From contig JANWWK010000063.1 of NCBI GenBank assembly GCA_025056175.1, positions 1 through 64,000 on the forward strand: a DNA stretch of 64,000 nucleotides. Direction: 5' to 3'. The notes beneath the pieces are model-generated. The model did no database searches. It saw only the letters and a list, made by a program, of their open reading frames with translations, and had not been told where the DNA came from. This document shows, one piece after another, positions 1 through 9,000 of this stretch. Position numbers and translations under genes: made by a program. Every line of letters begins with the position of its first letter. The stretch's first letter is position 1. The DNA is from Anaerolineales bacterium. GTDB taxonomy: Bacteria > Chloroflexota > Anaerolineae > Anaerolineales > Villigracilaceae.

Positions 1-2254
1 CAGAACCGATGTACGAGGCGACCTGGTCACCCAGATGCGGGCGGGCAACGGCTACGATGGCCTGGTTCGACTGAATGGCAATCCCACCCACCCAGGGGTT
101 GGGAATCTCAGGTACATATTCCACTGCGCCAATGTCGCAAACCAACACACTGTCCAGGTTACCATCCTGTGGACGCGCCGCGCCGCGCTGGTCTTGATTA
201 GCGCAGAAGTTATTCACAATCGCATCAATCGCAGGAGAACCCCGCAGCAAGGCATGCGTGCGCGTGAAACCACCGTTATTGGCAAGCGGCCCCAATTGGG
301 GGTTCTGCCCCACGATAAAACCGTTGATGCCATGTATTGCTCCACAGGCATTCGCGCCGGTTCCTTGTATCAGGGAATACTCTCCGGCGATGCTGCCGCC
401 CGCACCGTTGACGCAATCGCCGTTCACGCTGCCCGCCAGGATAACGCCGCGCAGGAAGGGCTGACTGCTGCTCAGATTGTACATGCCGCCGCCCCCGCCA
501 GCATCCTCAGCCGTATTGCCATAAAATGTGACATTCATCAGGTTGGGGCTGCTCTGGTAGTTCATCATCCCGCCGCCCTGCCGCTGGGCCAGGTTGCCGG
601 AGAAGGTCACGTTCGTCAGCGTGGGGGTGCTGTTATCGTTGGACATGCCCCCGCCATAAGCGGCTTCGTTTCCAGAGAAGGTAACGCGGTTGAGCTGCGG
701 CTGATTGTTGCCGAGGTGATTGCGCATCCCGCCGCCGTTGTAGGCGCCATTTCCTGAAAAGGTGACATCGGTGAGGAGCGGATTGCTGCCCTGGTAGTTG
801 TACATGCCGCCCCCCGCGCCGGGCGTGCTGTTGCCGGTGAAGTTGACTCGCTCCAGGGTAGGACTGCTGGTGTAGTTATACATCCCACCCCCACCTACCG
901 TAGAGGAAGAGGTCCGGTTGTTGAGAAAATCTACGTTTTTGATGAACGGATGACTGACATAGTTGTACATCCCGCCACCCACGTTGGCCTGGTTGCTCTG
1001 GAAAGTGGTCATTTGCAGATTCGCATTGCTGCCATTGGAATTGAGCAGCCCGCCGCCAGCCTGGGTTGCAATATTGGATGTGAAGGTAGTCACCCAGACA
1101 TACGGTCGGCTGTTGTCGTTGTACGCGCCGCCGCCAAAATCGGCCTGATTACCGCTGAATGTGCTGAAAAGAATATCGGGATTGCTCTTCAGGTTATACA
1201 TCCCGCCGCCTGAAACGGATGAATTGCTTTGGAACGTGACATTCGAGAGACCCGGGCTGCTGTTGTCGTTATACATGCCCCCGCCCTTGTCGCTGGCAAC
1301 ATTGGAATTAAAACTCACATTGGTGAGATTGGCGGGGCTGTTAAAGCGGTTAGCCATTCCGCCGCCCACAGGCGCCTGATTAATAAAAAAGGTGACATTC
1401 TCCAGCGAGGGCGCGCTATTGGAGTTATCCATGCCCCCGCCAAAAGACAGGCTGGCGATGTTGTTGGTGAAAGAGCCGTTCGTAAGCGAAAGCGTGCTGT
1501 TGATATTCGCGAGGCCGCCGCCAACATAGAAAGCGTAATTATTGACGAACTCGACTGCGGTCAGCGAGAGCGCTGCGCACGCGACGCAAACCATGCCGCC
1601 GCCCAGACTCGCGTAATTGCCTGAGAATTTCAGGTTGCGCAAGGTTGCGCTGCTCTGATAGGCATATACGCCGCCGCCTTTGTTATTTGGGTCGGCGTTA
1701 TCGTTGGCCTGCCCGGCGGTCAGGATAAAGCCATCCAGAATGGCCGTACTGGCGTTGCCGCCGGTGGAGACGACGTGGTAGGCATTGTCCCCGATAATGT
1801 CGTTGACCAGTTCGACAATGAAGTTACCATCGCTGTTGGCATCGTTGTTGTCCACATCGCCGCTCAGAATGGTAGGATTGGCAGCGAGATTGCGCTGGGA
1901 AAGGAGCGTCTCAGTTCCGACAAAGCCGCCGTAAATTGCCACGCCGTCTTCCAGCGTAAAGGTGGCAACGCGCGAACCGGGGGGGTAAACGCCTCCTTCA
2001 TCGGGATAATACACCCCCCTGGCGACCCACACTTCATCGCCGCTGTTGGCAACCGTCAGCGCGGCCTGCAAGGTTCGAAAGGCTTGCGCCCAGCTTAAGC
2101 CACTGTTCGAGTCGTTGCCACCGCTGGCGCGAACGTAGTAACGAGCGCCCGCCGCGCGTGCATTTTGTCCCAAGGGAGCCAAGACCAGGCTGCCCAGCAA
2201 CAGGAAAACGAGAAGCAAACGATGCGAGATGCGAGAAAAAGAATCAGGGTTCAT
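1..2254 (-). CDS. Secreted parallel beta-helix (pectate-lyase-fold) surface protein, 3' end outside window
   Basis: Reading the minus strand from an ATG at 2254 gives an open frame of about 751 codons that runs off the window edge, so the C-terminus is missing. GGAGG lies 7 bases before the start. A signal peptide (hydrophobic LLLVFLLLGSLVLA, then ARA) is followed by YYVRASGGNDSNSG and a Leu/Ala segment typical of right-handed beta-helix proteins. About 14 imperfect repeats of roughly 30 residues follow, built around GGGM(Y/S)N, S-P-L and NVTFSGN; one repeat maps near 1900-1600 and others continue to about 500. After the repeats come AIHGINGFIVGQNPQLGPL and RGSPAIDA, the usual end-cap of 'choice-of-anchor' polymorphic repeat proteins. 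The likely location is the cell surface. Polysaccharide binding or lysis is possible, but no catalytic residues can be assigned. Confidence 0.85.
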   Translation of the reverse strand, partial: MNPDSFSRISHRLLLVFLLLGSLVLAPLGQNARAAGARYYVRASGGNDSNSGLSWAQAFRTLQAALTVANSGDEVWVARGVYYPDEGGVYPPGSRVATFTLEDGVAIYGGFVGTETLLSQRNLAANPTILSGDVDNNDANSDGNFIVELVNDIIGDNAYHVVSTGGNASTAILDGFILTAGQANDNADPNNKGGGVYAYQSSATLRNLKFSGNYASLGGGMVCVACAALSLTAVEFVNNYAFYVGGGLANINSTLSLTNGSFTNNIASLSFGGGMDNSNSAPSLENVTFFINQAPVGGGMANRFNSPANLTNVSFNSNVASDKGGGMYNDNSSPGLSNVTFQSNSSVSGGGMYNLKSNPDILFSTFSGNQADFGGGAYNDNSRPYVWVTTFTSNIATQAGGGLLNSNGSNANLQMTTFQSNQANVGGGMYNYVSHPFIKNVDFLNNRTSSSTVGGGGMYNYTSSPTLERVNFTGNSTPGAGGGMYNYQGSNPLLTDVTFSGNGAYNGGGMRNHLGNNQPQLNRVTFSGNEAAYGGGMSNDNSTPTLTNVTFSGNLAQRQGGGMMNYQSSPNLMNVTFYGNTAEDAGGGGGMYNLSSSQPFLRGVILAGSVNGDCVNGAGGSIAGEYSLIQGTGANACGAIHGINGFIVGQNPQLGPLANNGGFTRTHALLRGSPAIDAIVNNFCANQDQRGAARPQDGNLDSVLVCDIGAVEYVPEIPNPWVGGIAIQSNQAIVAVARPHLGDQVASYIGS

Positions 2255-2377
2255 AGGTTCCTCCGGCATTTTTCACACCAATCGAAGTAAAACGTAGGGC
2301 AAGTCTCCAACCTGATGGTAATTCCGCCCACGCCCGTTTTGGGCGTCATCTTTCTTTTCGCGCAGATTTGATAATTT

Positions 2378-3331
2378 TTATGGGCAGGCGCCGGTTGCCG
2401 GGTCAATCACGCAACCGGGCTGGGCATTGTCATCGGTATTGGGCTTAGCATCATTTTTGTTGTTGGGGCCGCAAGTTCCCAAGGTAATTTTGTAACTTTG
2501 CGTAGCGGTCGTATCCAAGAACGCAGACCTGCGTTGGCAGATAAAGCCACCACCATCCCGGTTTAGAGATATGTCATAGCCTTTGGGACAGGGAGAAAGA
2601 TTCAGCGCTTTGACATCCAGGCAACAGTTATAAGCGGATGAGAAGACTGTGCCTGTTGGGCAAAAAGGGGCATTGGAGACAACAACGTATTCGCAAACGC
2701 CGTCGTAATTCAGTTTAAAATCAGGCGGGCAAGACGGCTCTACCTTCACAGGCAGATTGGCATCTGGCGGCGTACAGTAATCCTGGACCGTGATAGTCAC
2801 CTTCGAACCGACTGGGCCGTAACAAGCCACCTTTTTGGAATACAACTTTTCTTCTTCGACAACCGCACTGCAATTTGGCGGCAAATTGACGTATGTGGAT
2901 GTTCCCTGCGGCAGAACGACTGTGGCCCCACCCAGTTTGGTAACCGGGTTGAGGCAATAGGAATTGACCTGCAAGGTTTGGGGAAACATGACCGTGCAAG
3001 TGTATAAGTCGTGGGTCTTGATATCTTTGGGCGGCTTGGTGGGCGTTGGAACAACGCACATCGCCGGCAGAGCCGCCGGTTTTTGAATCACCGATTGGTC
3101 CGAAGTCGGTTCTGACTCAAGTCCATTGCCTCCTCCGCGCGGGAAAACCTGATAGCCCTGAAAGGCTACCAGCAGCAGAGCAAATGCCGCCAGCAGCGCG
3201 CCGCCACCCCCCAGCAGAAGCGGAAGTAGGCGCACCGATCCATCCGCCATATATCGTGCACGGATGAATCCGAGTATGCCTATTAAAATCAACGCGCCTG
3301 CGGCGGAAAACAATAAAATGATTGCTTTCAT
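2378..3331 (-). CDS. Cys-rich extracytoplasmic protein with N-terminal membrane anchors
   Basis: This 317-residue protein is unknown by name. The start is ATG at 3331 (MKAIILLF), with AAAGGAA about 9 bases upstream; a longer in-frame extension would run into the preceding gene and looks unreal. Two hydrophobic segments (residues about 2-20 and 36-62) are separated by a short polar loop. After a Gly-rich linker the rest is polar and probably outside the cell. That part holds many cysteines in pairs, including APFCPTGTVF, YNCCLD, LSPCPKGY and GGGFICQRR, which suggests several disulfides. It ends DPATGACP. It sits 16 bases after the lipoprotein at 3348-3968 and is probably in the same transcript. 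A binding or adhesion role is a guess. Confidence 0.8.
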   Translation of the reverse strand: MKAIILLFSAAGALILIGILGFIRARYMADGSVRLLPLLLGGGGALLAAFALLLVAFQGYQVFPRGGGNGLESEPTSDQSVIQKPAALPAMCVVPTPTKPPKDIKTHDLYTCTVMFPQTLQVNSYCLNPVTKLGGATVVLPQGTSTYVNLPPNCSAVVEEEKLYSKKVACYGPVGSKVTITVQDYCTPPDANLPVKVEPSCPPDFKLNYDGVCEYVVVSNAPFCPTGTVFSSAYNCCLDVKALNLSPCPKGYDISLNRDGGGFICQRRSAFLDTTATQSYKITLGTCGPNNKNDAKPNTDDNAQPGCVIDPATGACP

Positions 3332-3347
3332 TTGGCATGTTCCTTTC

Positions 3348-3968
3348 TCACCTGCCAGACATCCGCTCGAAAATCCGCTGCGCCATATCAATGATTCCCG
3401 ATTCCGTTCCCATGAACAGAATTTCCTGCGGGTTATAGCGGAAGATGAGCGTTTGACTGCCCTGGCGAACGTAAACCACATACTGCCCGGTCACGTTCGA
3501 CCTCCAGGTGTAACTTTCGTCTCCCAAACCATCAATGCTGTTGACCACGATATCGGATGGCTCATTCGAGAGTTCAGATTTGCGCGTCGATTCCCACACG
3601 GACGTGTCGCCGGAGAAGCCTGCCTGCAGGTAAAACAGGCTCTCTTGCGTCCCGCCCTTGGGGGTGTACTTCCACTCACAGGAAGTGATTCCGGGAGAGG
3701 CGTTCTCTACCAGCGTGGAAGCAGCCCCAAACACCAGGTTGTTCCACTCATCGGCAGGGATGAGTTTGGCGCAGGGGATGACCACATTCGGGTTGGGACC
3801 GCTCTCTGCTGGCGCGCTGACAGGCGGTTCGGTCGGCGCGGGGGGAACGGATGGGGCGGATGAGGCAGGCGGCTCACCGGCTTGCGGCGCGGAGAAAAAT
3901 CCGCAGGCCAGGCTGCTCAACACCAGGACAAGAACGGCCAGAAGTAACGGTAAACGAAGCCGAGACAT
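3348..3968 (-). CDS. Lipoprotein of unknown function
   Basis: This 206-residue protein has a lipoprotein signal peptide (MSRLRLPLLLAVLVLVLSS) and lipobox SLAC, with the lipidated Cys at residue 22. A Pro/Ser/Thr/Ala-rich linker (PPASSAPSVPPAPTEPP) follows, then a globular domain of about 140 residues containing VIPCAKLIPADEW, SCEWKYTPKG and ESTRKSELSN. Two cysteines in the domain could form a disulfide. ATG at 3968 is preferred over the upstream GTG at 3974 because GGAG lies 5 bases before the ATG but touches the GTG. The domain resembles DUF3558-like lipoproteins in general layout, but I cannot confirm this. It lies between other extracytoplasmic proteins on the same strand. Confidence 0.8.
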   Translation of the reverse strand: MSRLRLPLLLAVLVLVLSSLACGFFSAPQAGEPPASSAPSVPPAPTEPPVSAPAESGPNPNVVIPCAKLIPADEWNNLVFGAASTLVENASPGITSCEWKYTPKGGTQESLFYLQAGFSGDTSVWESTRKSELSNEPSDIVVNSIDGLGDESYTWRSNVTGQYVVYVRQGSQTLIFRYNPQEILFMGTESGIIDMAQRIFERMSGR

Positions 3969-4016
3969 ATTCACTCCTTTCGCAATTTGAACAGGGATTA
4001 CACTGTCCCTTATCCT

Positions 4017-4790
4017 CTAAGGGATGCGATAAGAGACAAGTTCTGAAATATACGTGCCCTCCAGCCCCGATTTGACCACGCCAACGCCCTGGGCATACCA
4101 CAAAAAGCCATGCGTATCGAACGGCGGTGAGCCGTGAATGGTCATCGAGCCGTTTTGTTCGACCTTGAGCGCGTAGAAGGTTCCGGCGGGGACGGTTATG
4201 GTTTCATAGCCCAGTGCTTTGTAAGTGGTTTTGATGGTCGCCGAAAGAGTCACTTCGCCGTCTGAACTGCCCACTACGGTGATGGTCTGCGACCAATCAT
4301 CGCCGACCTGCATGTCGTCGGGGACGGTCACGCCGTCATCGTTGGTGGTAGAAAGGGTAGAGCTGCCGCTTTCGTCAGAATACGTCGCCGAGATGCCTGG
4401 CACATTCAGCAGGATGACGCCATCCTTGCCGCACGTGCCATCGAGCGTAAAGACACTCCCAACATCCCGAACGGTCAATGTAAACGAGCCGTCATCCACA
4501 ACAGACATGGAATGCGTTGCCGTGGTGGGAGTTTCCTGCTGCACCTGAATCTGATATGTCCAGGTAGCGCCATCCACCACCGGATAATACGGATTGTTGC
4601 AGCGGTCCTTCGGGTTGAGGGGAGCTGCCTGGGGCGTGGGTGTCTCTGTAATGACCGCCGTCACCACCGGGACGGCAAAGCCTGACGTTGCAGTGGGGGG
4701 CATCGGGATTGAATCCGGTGGGAACGCGCCCAGCGAACAGGCGCTGGTGACCAGAAAAACCAACAACAAAAATGCCATCATTTTTTTCAT
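4017..4790 (-). CDS. Lipoprotein, paralogue of the downstream-numbered gene at 4906-5670
   Basis: This 257-residue lipoprotein starts at ATG 4790 (MKKMMAFLLLVFLVTSAC; lipid Cys at residue 18). GAGG lies 5 bases upstream; the GTG at 4808 lacks this spacing. A Thr/Pro linker leads to a beta-rich domain starting CNNPYYPVVDGATWTYQI and ending GFLWYAQGVGVVKSGLEGTY. The body contains GYETITVPAGTFYALKVEQ. The same landmarks, in the same order, occur in its neighbour at 4906-5670, so the two arose by tandem duplication. The overall pattern (measured 'content' domain, then 'PAGTF-ALKVE') recalls DUF3108/TapB-like secreted proteins. The function is unknown. Confidence 0.82.
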   Translation of the reverse strand: MKKMMAFLLLVFLVTSACSLGAFPPDSIPMPPTATSGFAVPVVTAVITETPTPQAAPLNPKDRCNNPYYPVVDGATWTYQIQVQQETPTTATHSMSVVDDGSFTLTVRDVGSVFTLDGTCGKDGVILLNVPGISATYSDESGSSTLSTTNDDGVTVPDDMQVGDDWSQTITVVGSSDGEVTLSATIKTTYKALGYETITVPAGTFYALKVEQNGSMTIHGSPPFDTHGFLWYAQGVGVVKSGLEGTYISELVSYRIP

Positions 4791-4905
4791 CCTGTCCTCG
4801 CTTTTCACTCACTGCCCGGCATTCTTTGGAACGAACGCCACCAGAAAACGGGCAAACCAAAACGAAAGTGCGCAGGTTTCATATTCTTCTCCAAAGCATT
4901 GAAGT

Positions 4906-5670
4906 TTAAGGAAAATCGTACACGGTCAATTCCAGCACCGGAGCGCCATCCATAGCCGAACGCACCACTCCCACCCCTTCGGCGTACCACAGGAAGCCGT
5001 GCATGCTCACTTGCTGTCCAAACACCGTCACATAACCACTCTGCTCCACCTTGAGCGCGCGGAAACTTCCCGCCGGTACGACGATGTTCTCGAAGCCAAC
5101 GGCAACATAAGTTGCCTCAATCAGTGAAGTCCCTGCTTCGGTGGTGACATGCAACGTTTGCGACCACTGACTGCCCGGCGCGACATCGTTAGGCAGGCTC
5201 ACTCCGCTGTTCGAGAAAGAGACCGTCGTCGAAGACCCGGATTCGGCGGAAGTGGTGGTCCTGGAACCAGGAACTTGCATCAGAACGAGTCCCTCGCGGG
5301 TGCATTGTCCCTCAATGTAAGCAGTCAGGTCTGAGCTCTCCACCTTTATCGTGAAAACGCCCGAGGGATTATCGGCCACCATTGTTTGAATGACATTTTG
5401 ACCCGTTGAGACGTGGTAAAAGAACGTTGCATTGTTGACCACCGGATAGTAGGGGTTTTTGCATGGCGCAGGCTGGTCGAGCGGGCCGCTGCCAATCGCC
5501 GCTGGGGTTAGTGTTGGCGTCGCCGAAGGGGTGACAATCGGACTGGCCTGAATCTGAATGACGGGAGTCACCGGCGCGGGCGGAATGGGAAGACCGGTTG
5601 GAACAGGTTGGGGCAGCGAGCATCCGCTCAAGAACAACCAACCAAGAAGATAAGTGAATAACTTTTTCAT
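4906..5670 (-). CDS. Lipoprotein, tandem paralogue of 4017-4790
   Basis: This 254-residue lipoprotein begins at ATG 5670 (MKKLFTYLLGWLFLSGC; lipid Cys at residue 17). GGGTGAG sits just before the start, and the stop codon of the small gene 5672-5908 lies one base upstream, which suggests translational coupling. The domain runs from CKNPYYPVVNNATFFYHV through GFENIVVPAGSFRALKVEQ to GFLWYAEGVGVVRSAMDG, matching its paralogue landmark by landmark. Differences are concentrated in the linker and the middle of the domain. It is probably anchored on the outer face of the membrane. No enzyme motif is seen. Confidence 0.82.
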   Translation of the reverse strand: MKKLFTYLLGWLFLSGCSLPQPVPTGLPIPPAPVTPVIQIQASPIVTPSATPTLTPAAIGSGPLDQPAPCKNPYYPVVNNATFFYHVSTGQNVIQTMVADNPSGVFTIKVESSDLTAYIEGQCTREGLVLMQVPGSRTTTSAESGSSTTVSFSNSGVSLPNDVAPGSQWSQTLHVTTEAGTSLIEATYVAVGFENIVVPAGSFRALKVEQSGYVTVFGQQVSMHGFLWYAEGVGVVRSAMDGAPVLELTVYDFP

Positions 5671-5671
5671 C

Positions 5672-5908
5672 TCACCCTTTCTTGATTTTCGGGTCATTTT
5701 CTACGTCTGTTGGCACATCAAACGCTGGCGGCTTCCATTCCAGGCCGGGCGCAAAACGGCGGACGAACTCTCCGGCCTGCTCCCAACTGGCAAAGTGACT
5801 GGATTCCCGGCTGGGCAAGTGAACGATTTCGCCGCGCCACGTTCCGGTGGTCGTGTCATTCCAGAGACGAAGCACGAACGTATTCCACTGAATCGAAGTC
5901 GTGGTCAA
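5672..5908 (-). CDS. Small conserved-looking hypothetical protein (78 aa), TTG start
   Basis: The frame starts at TTG 5908, with GAAGG 6 bases upstream, and ends at a TGA one base before the ATG of the lipoprotein at 5670. The protein has no signal peptide or membrane segment. Its sequence (FVLRLWNDTTTGTWRGEIVH, then HFASWEQAGEFVRRF) looks like a small compact beta-beta-alpha domain. It is the first gene after the direct-repeat promoter at 5951-5995, so it would lead the secreted-protein transcript. I recognise no function. The good ribosome site and the coupling support it being real. Confidence 0.68.
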   Translation of the reverse strand: MTTTSIQWNTFVLRLWNDTTTGTWRGEIVHLPSRESSHFASWEQAGEFVRRFAPGLEWKPPAFDVPTDVENDPKIKKG

Positions 5909-5950
5909 AGGCAGCCTTCTTTCGTTGGAATGAATGATTCAGATGTCTTC

Positions 5951-5995
5951 AGTGTAGGGGAAAGGTGCTTCCAGAAGTGCTTCTACCAGCGCTTC
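5951..5995 (-). promoter_or_regulatory. Promoter with three heptamer direct repeats, SARP-operator-like
   Basis: Read on the minus strand, three heptamers GAAGCGC (5989-5995), GAAGCAC (5977-5983) and GAAGCAC (5965-5971) are separated by 5-bp spacers, giving a strict 12-bp period. The last repeat ends 8 bp before a -10 box TACACT (5951-5956), and there is no good -35 box. SARP-family activators are known to bind heptamer direct repeats spaced about one helical turn (usually 11 bp), with the proximal repeat 8 bp from the -10. The adjacent gene 6037-9273 encodes a protein with the SARP DNA-binding pair of domains. The site would drive the 5908-to-1 gene series. No binding has been shown. Confidence 0.55.
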
Positions 5996-6036
5996 GGAAA
6001 GGGGAGAATTAATAGGAAATTTGGGGGAATTTTGCG

Positions 6037-9000
6037 CTACACGTCATCGCCGCGGCGCAAACGCTCGAACAGAAAGGTGGTTTCGGGCGCGGGCTGGGTC
6101 CGGAGTTCTGTGGAAAGCAGACGGCTCAAGCGCTGATAGTGCTGAACGGCCTGCGCGGTTTCCCCCAGGCGGGCCAGGCAACGCATCAGTTCGCGGTGCG
6201 CCGTTTCGAGATACGGTTCGAGCGCAATCAGGCGGCGATAGACTTCGGCGGCCAGCCCGTAGCGGGCATCGGAAAAATACAATTCCCCCAGCGTCAGACG
6301 CGCTTCGAGACTGCGCCGCCGCAATTCCTCCCGCCTCGAAATGGCCCATTCGCCCGCGTCCATATCGGCCAGGAAATCGCCCTGATACAGCGAGAGGGCC
6401 TCCTCCAGGCGGCGGGCGGCTTCGGCACGCCCCGCCGGAGTGACCGCCGATTGCAATGCGCGCCCGGCCTGCGTCAGAGCCGCCTCGAAGGTCTGGACGT
6501 CGAACCAGTGCGGCAGGGCGCGGTTGAGCGCGTAGGCTTCGTTCTCGAAAACCACCCATTCCGCTTTCCCCAAGGCGCGCCGCAGGTGGTGCATGGTGCG
6601 ATGGAACGCGCTGCGGAGTTGGGTGGGCGAAGCCTCCGGCCACAGGTCGAGACCAATTTGCTCTTTGGTCGCCGCAGGGTGCAGAAGCAGGTAAAAGAAC
6701 AATTCCTTCGCTTTGAGATACGTCCAGTCCGTATCGGTCAGGTTGCGTTCCCCCACCAGTACGCGAGAGGCGCCCAACGCAAACGCGCGCCATTCCGGCA
6801 CAGGCGCAGCGGCGGGGACTTCCGTTGGACGCTCTTCGCCCAGGGCTTCGGCCACGATTTGTTCCAACGATACTGCGTGTCCTTCTGACCAGGCAGACTC
6901 GAAAGCGGCCTGACCGAGCGCGGTGCGCAAAGCAGCAAGCGTCTGCTCATGGCGTCCACGTTCCGGCGGCAGGACGGGCATCTCCAGCGCTTCGCGTTGG
7001 GCTGCTGCGGCGGCCTGCCAGCGGGCGGCGCGCTGCGGCTGACCCTGCCGCCGGGTGGCTTCGGCCAGCGCTTCCAGCGATTCCACCAGGCCAGATGGCA
7101 ACGCCAGGGAGTGGTAGAGCGACAGGCTTTGCCGCAGCAAAGATTGAGCGTGCTCCTCGTCCTGGCGGGCCAGCGCGGTCAGACCAAGCGCATAGAGCGC
7201 CAGGGCGCGGCCTGCCTGGTCACCGATGGCTTCTAACTGCGCCAGGGCATCGGCATACAAACTCTGCGCCTGCGCCAGGTTGCCTTCGTCACGCGCCAGG
7301 TCGCCCAAATTTATCCAGACGAAGCTCAGCCGCATGCGGTCGTTCATCCCCTGGCACAATGCCACCGCTTCTTCGAGGCAGGCGCGTGCCCGGGCGGCTT
7401 CTCCCGAACAGCGCGCCGCTGCCCCCAGGTTGTTGAGCGCCGAGACCATGCCAGCCTTGTTGCCCAATTCGCGGTACAAGAGCAAACTCTCCTCCAGCGC
7501 CGCCAGCCCACGCGCAATTTTGCCCTGAGCGATGAGAATATCGCCCAAATTGCTGAGCGCCAGCGCCACGCCGGAGGTGTCGCCTATCTGCCGCTTGAGA
7601 TTGAGCGCTTCTTCATAGCACTCCAACGCGCGGCGATACGCTCCCTGCCGCCGGGCCAGCGCCCCCAGGTTGATGAGCGCATTGCTCGTGCGTACTCCAT
7701 CCCCCAGGCGGCGATAGAGCGCCAGGGACTCTTCGTGTAAGGCGGCGGCACGGGCATAATCTCCCTGTTCGGTTGCCAGGATTCCCAACAAGGTAAGCGG
7801 CGCGCCCAACCGGGCCAGGTCTTGCGCTGCACGCGTGACCTCCAGACTGGCCTCGGCCAGGGTTGTGGCGCGCGGGAAATCGGATTGTCGAAAGGCCAGC
7901 GCGGCGGCGGCATATTGGGCTTTGGCCAGCACCGGCGGGGAAACGGAGGCAGAATCGGCGGGCAAAGCGGCCTGTAAGCGGAGCAGTTCCTCCAGCCAGT
8001 TGCGGCCTTCAGTCAGATAGCCCCGGCTTTGCCAGAACATCCACAGCGACCCGGCCAGCCGCAGGCCGGTTTCCATCTCGCGGCTGACGCGTACCCACTG
8101 CAACGCCAGGCGCAGGTTGTCCAGGTTGGCATCGAGCAAGGCCAGCGCCGGGCGGGCTTCGGGGCCGGCCAATTTTGCTTCGAGCTGCGCGGCAAAGGAG
8201 GCGCACCACGCCAGATGCCGCGAGCGGGTGGCAGCAGTTTCTCCCGCCGCTTCCAATCGTTCGCGGCTATATTGACGGATGGTCTCCAGCAGGCGGAAGC
8301 GCGGCGGCGCTTCGGCTTCGCGCGGCAACATCGAGACCCATGATTTCTCCACCAGTTCGGTCAACAGGTCGAGGACGCCCGGTTCGGTCAGTTCCGCGCC
8401 GCACACCGCTTCGGCCATCTCCAACGTGAACGAACCCGCAAACACGGAAAGCCGCCGGAGCAGAACCTGCTCCGGTTCGGTCAGGAACTGATAACTCCAA
8501 TCCATCGTCGCGCGCAGGGTTTGGTGGCGCGGCAGCGAATCGCCCGCGCCCCGCGTCAGAAGACGGCAGGCATCGTCCAGGCGTTCGGCAATTTGGGCAA
8601 GCGAAAGTACCTTCACCCGCGCAGCAGCCAGCTCGATGGCAAGCGGCAGTCCATCCAGACGGCGGCAGATGGATGTCACTGCATCCAGATTGTCGGATGT
8701 GAGTTGAAACGACGGCAAAGCGCGGGCGGCGCACCCGGTAAACAATTGAACGGCATCCGATTCGCGCGCTGTATCGGCTCGTTCCGGCAGGGCGAGGGGC
8801 GGCGCCTGCCAGACCTGCTCCTGCGGCAGGCCGAGCGGCTGAAGGCTGGTCGCCAGCACGCGGACATTCGGACAGCCCTCCAGCAAGGCGCGGGTCAGCG
8901 CAGCGCAGGCGGCCAGCACATGCTCGCAGTTGTCCAGAATCAATAAGACGCACTGCGAACGCAGTGCGTCGGTCAGCGCATCGAGCAGGGAACGGTCGGG

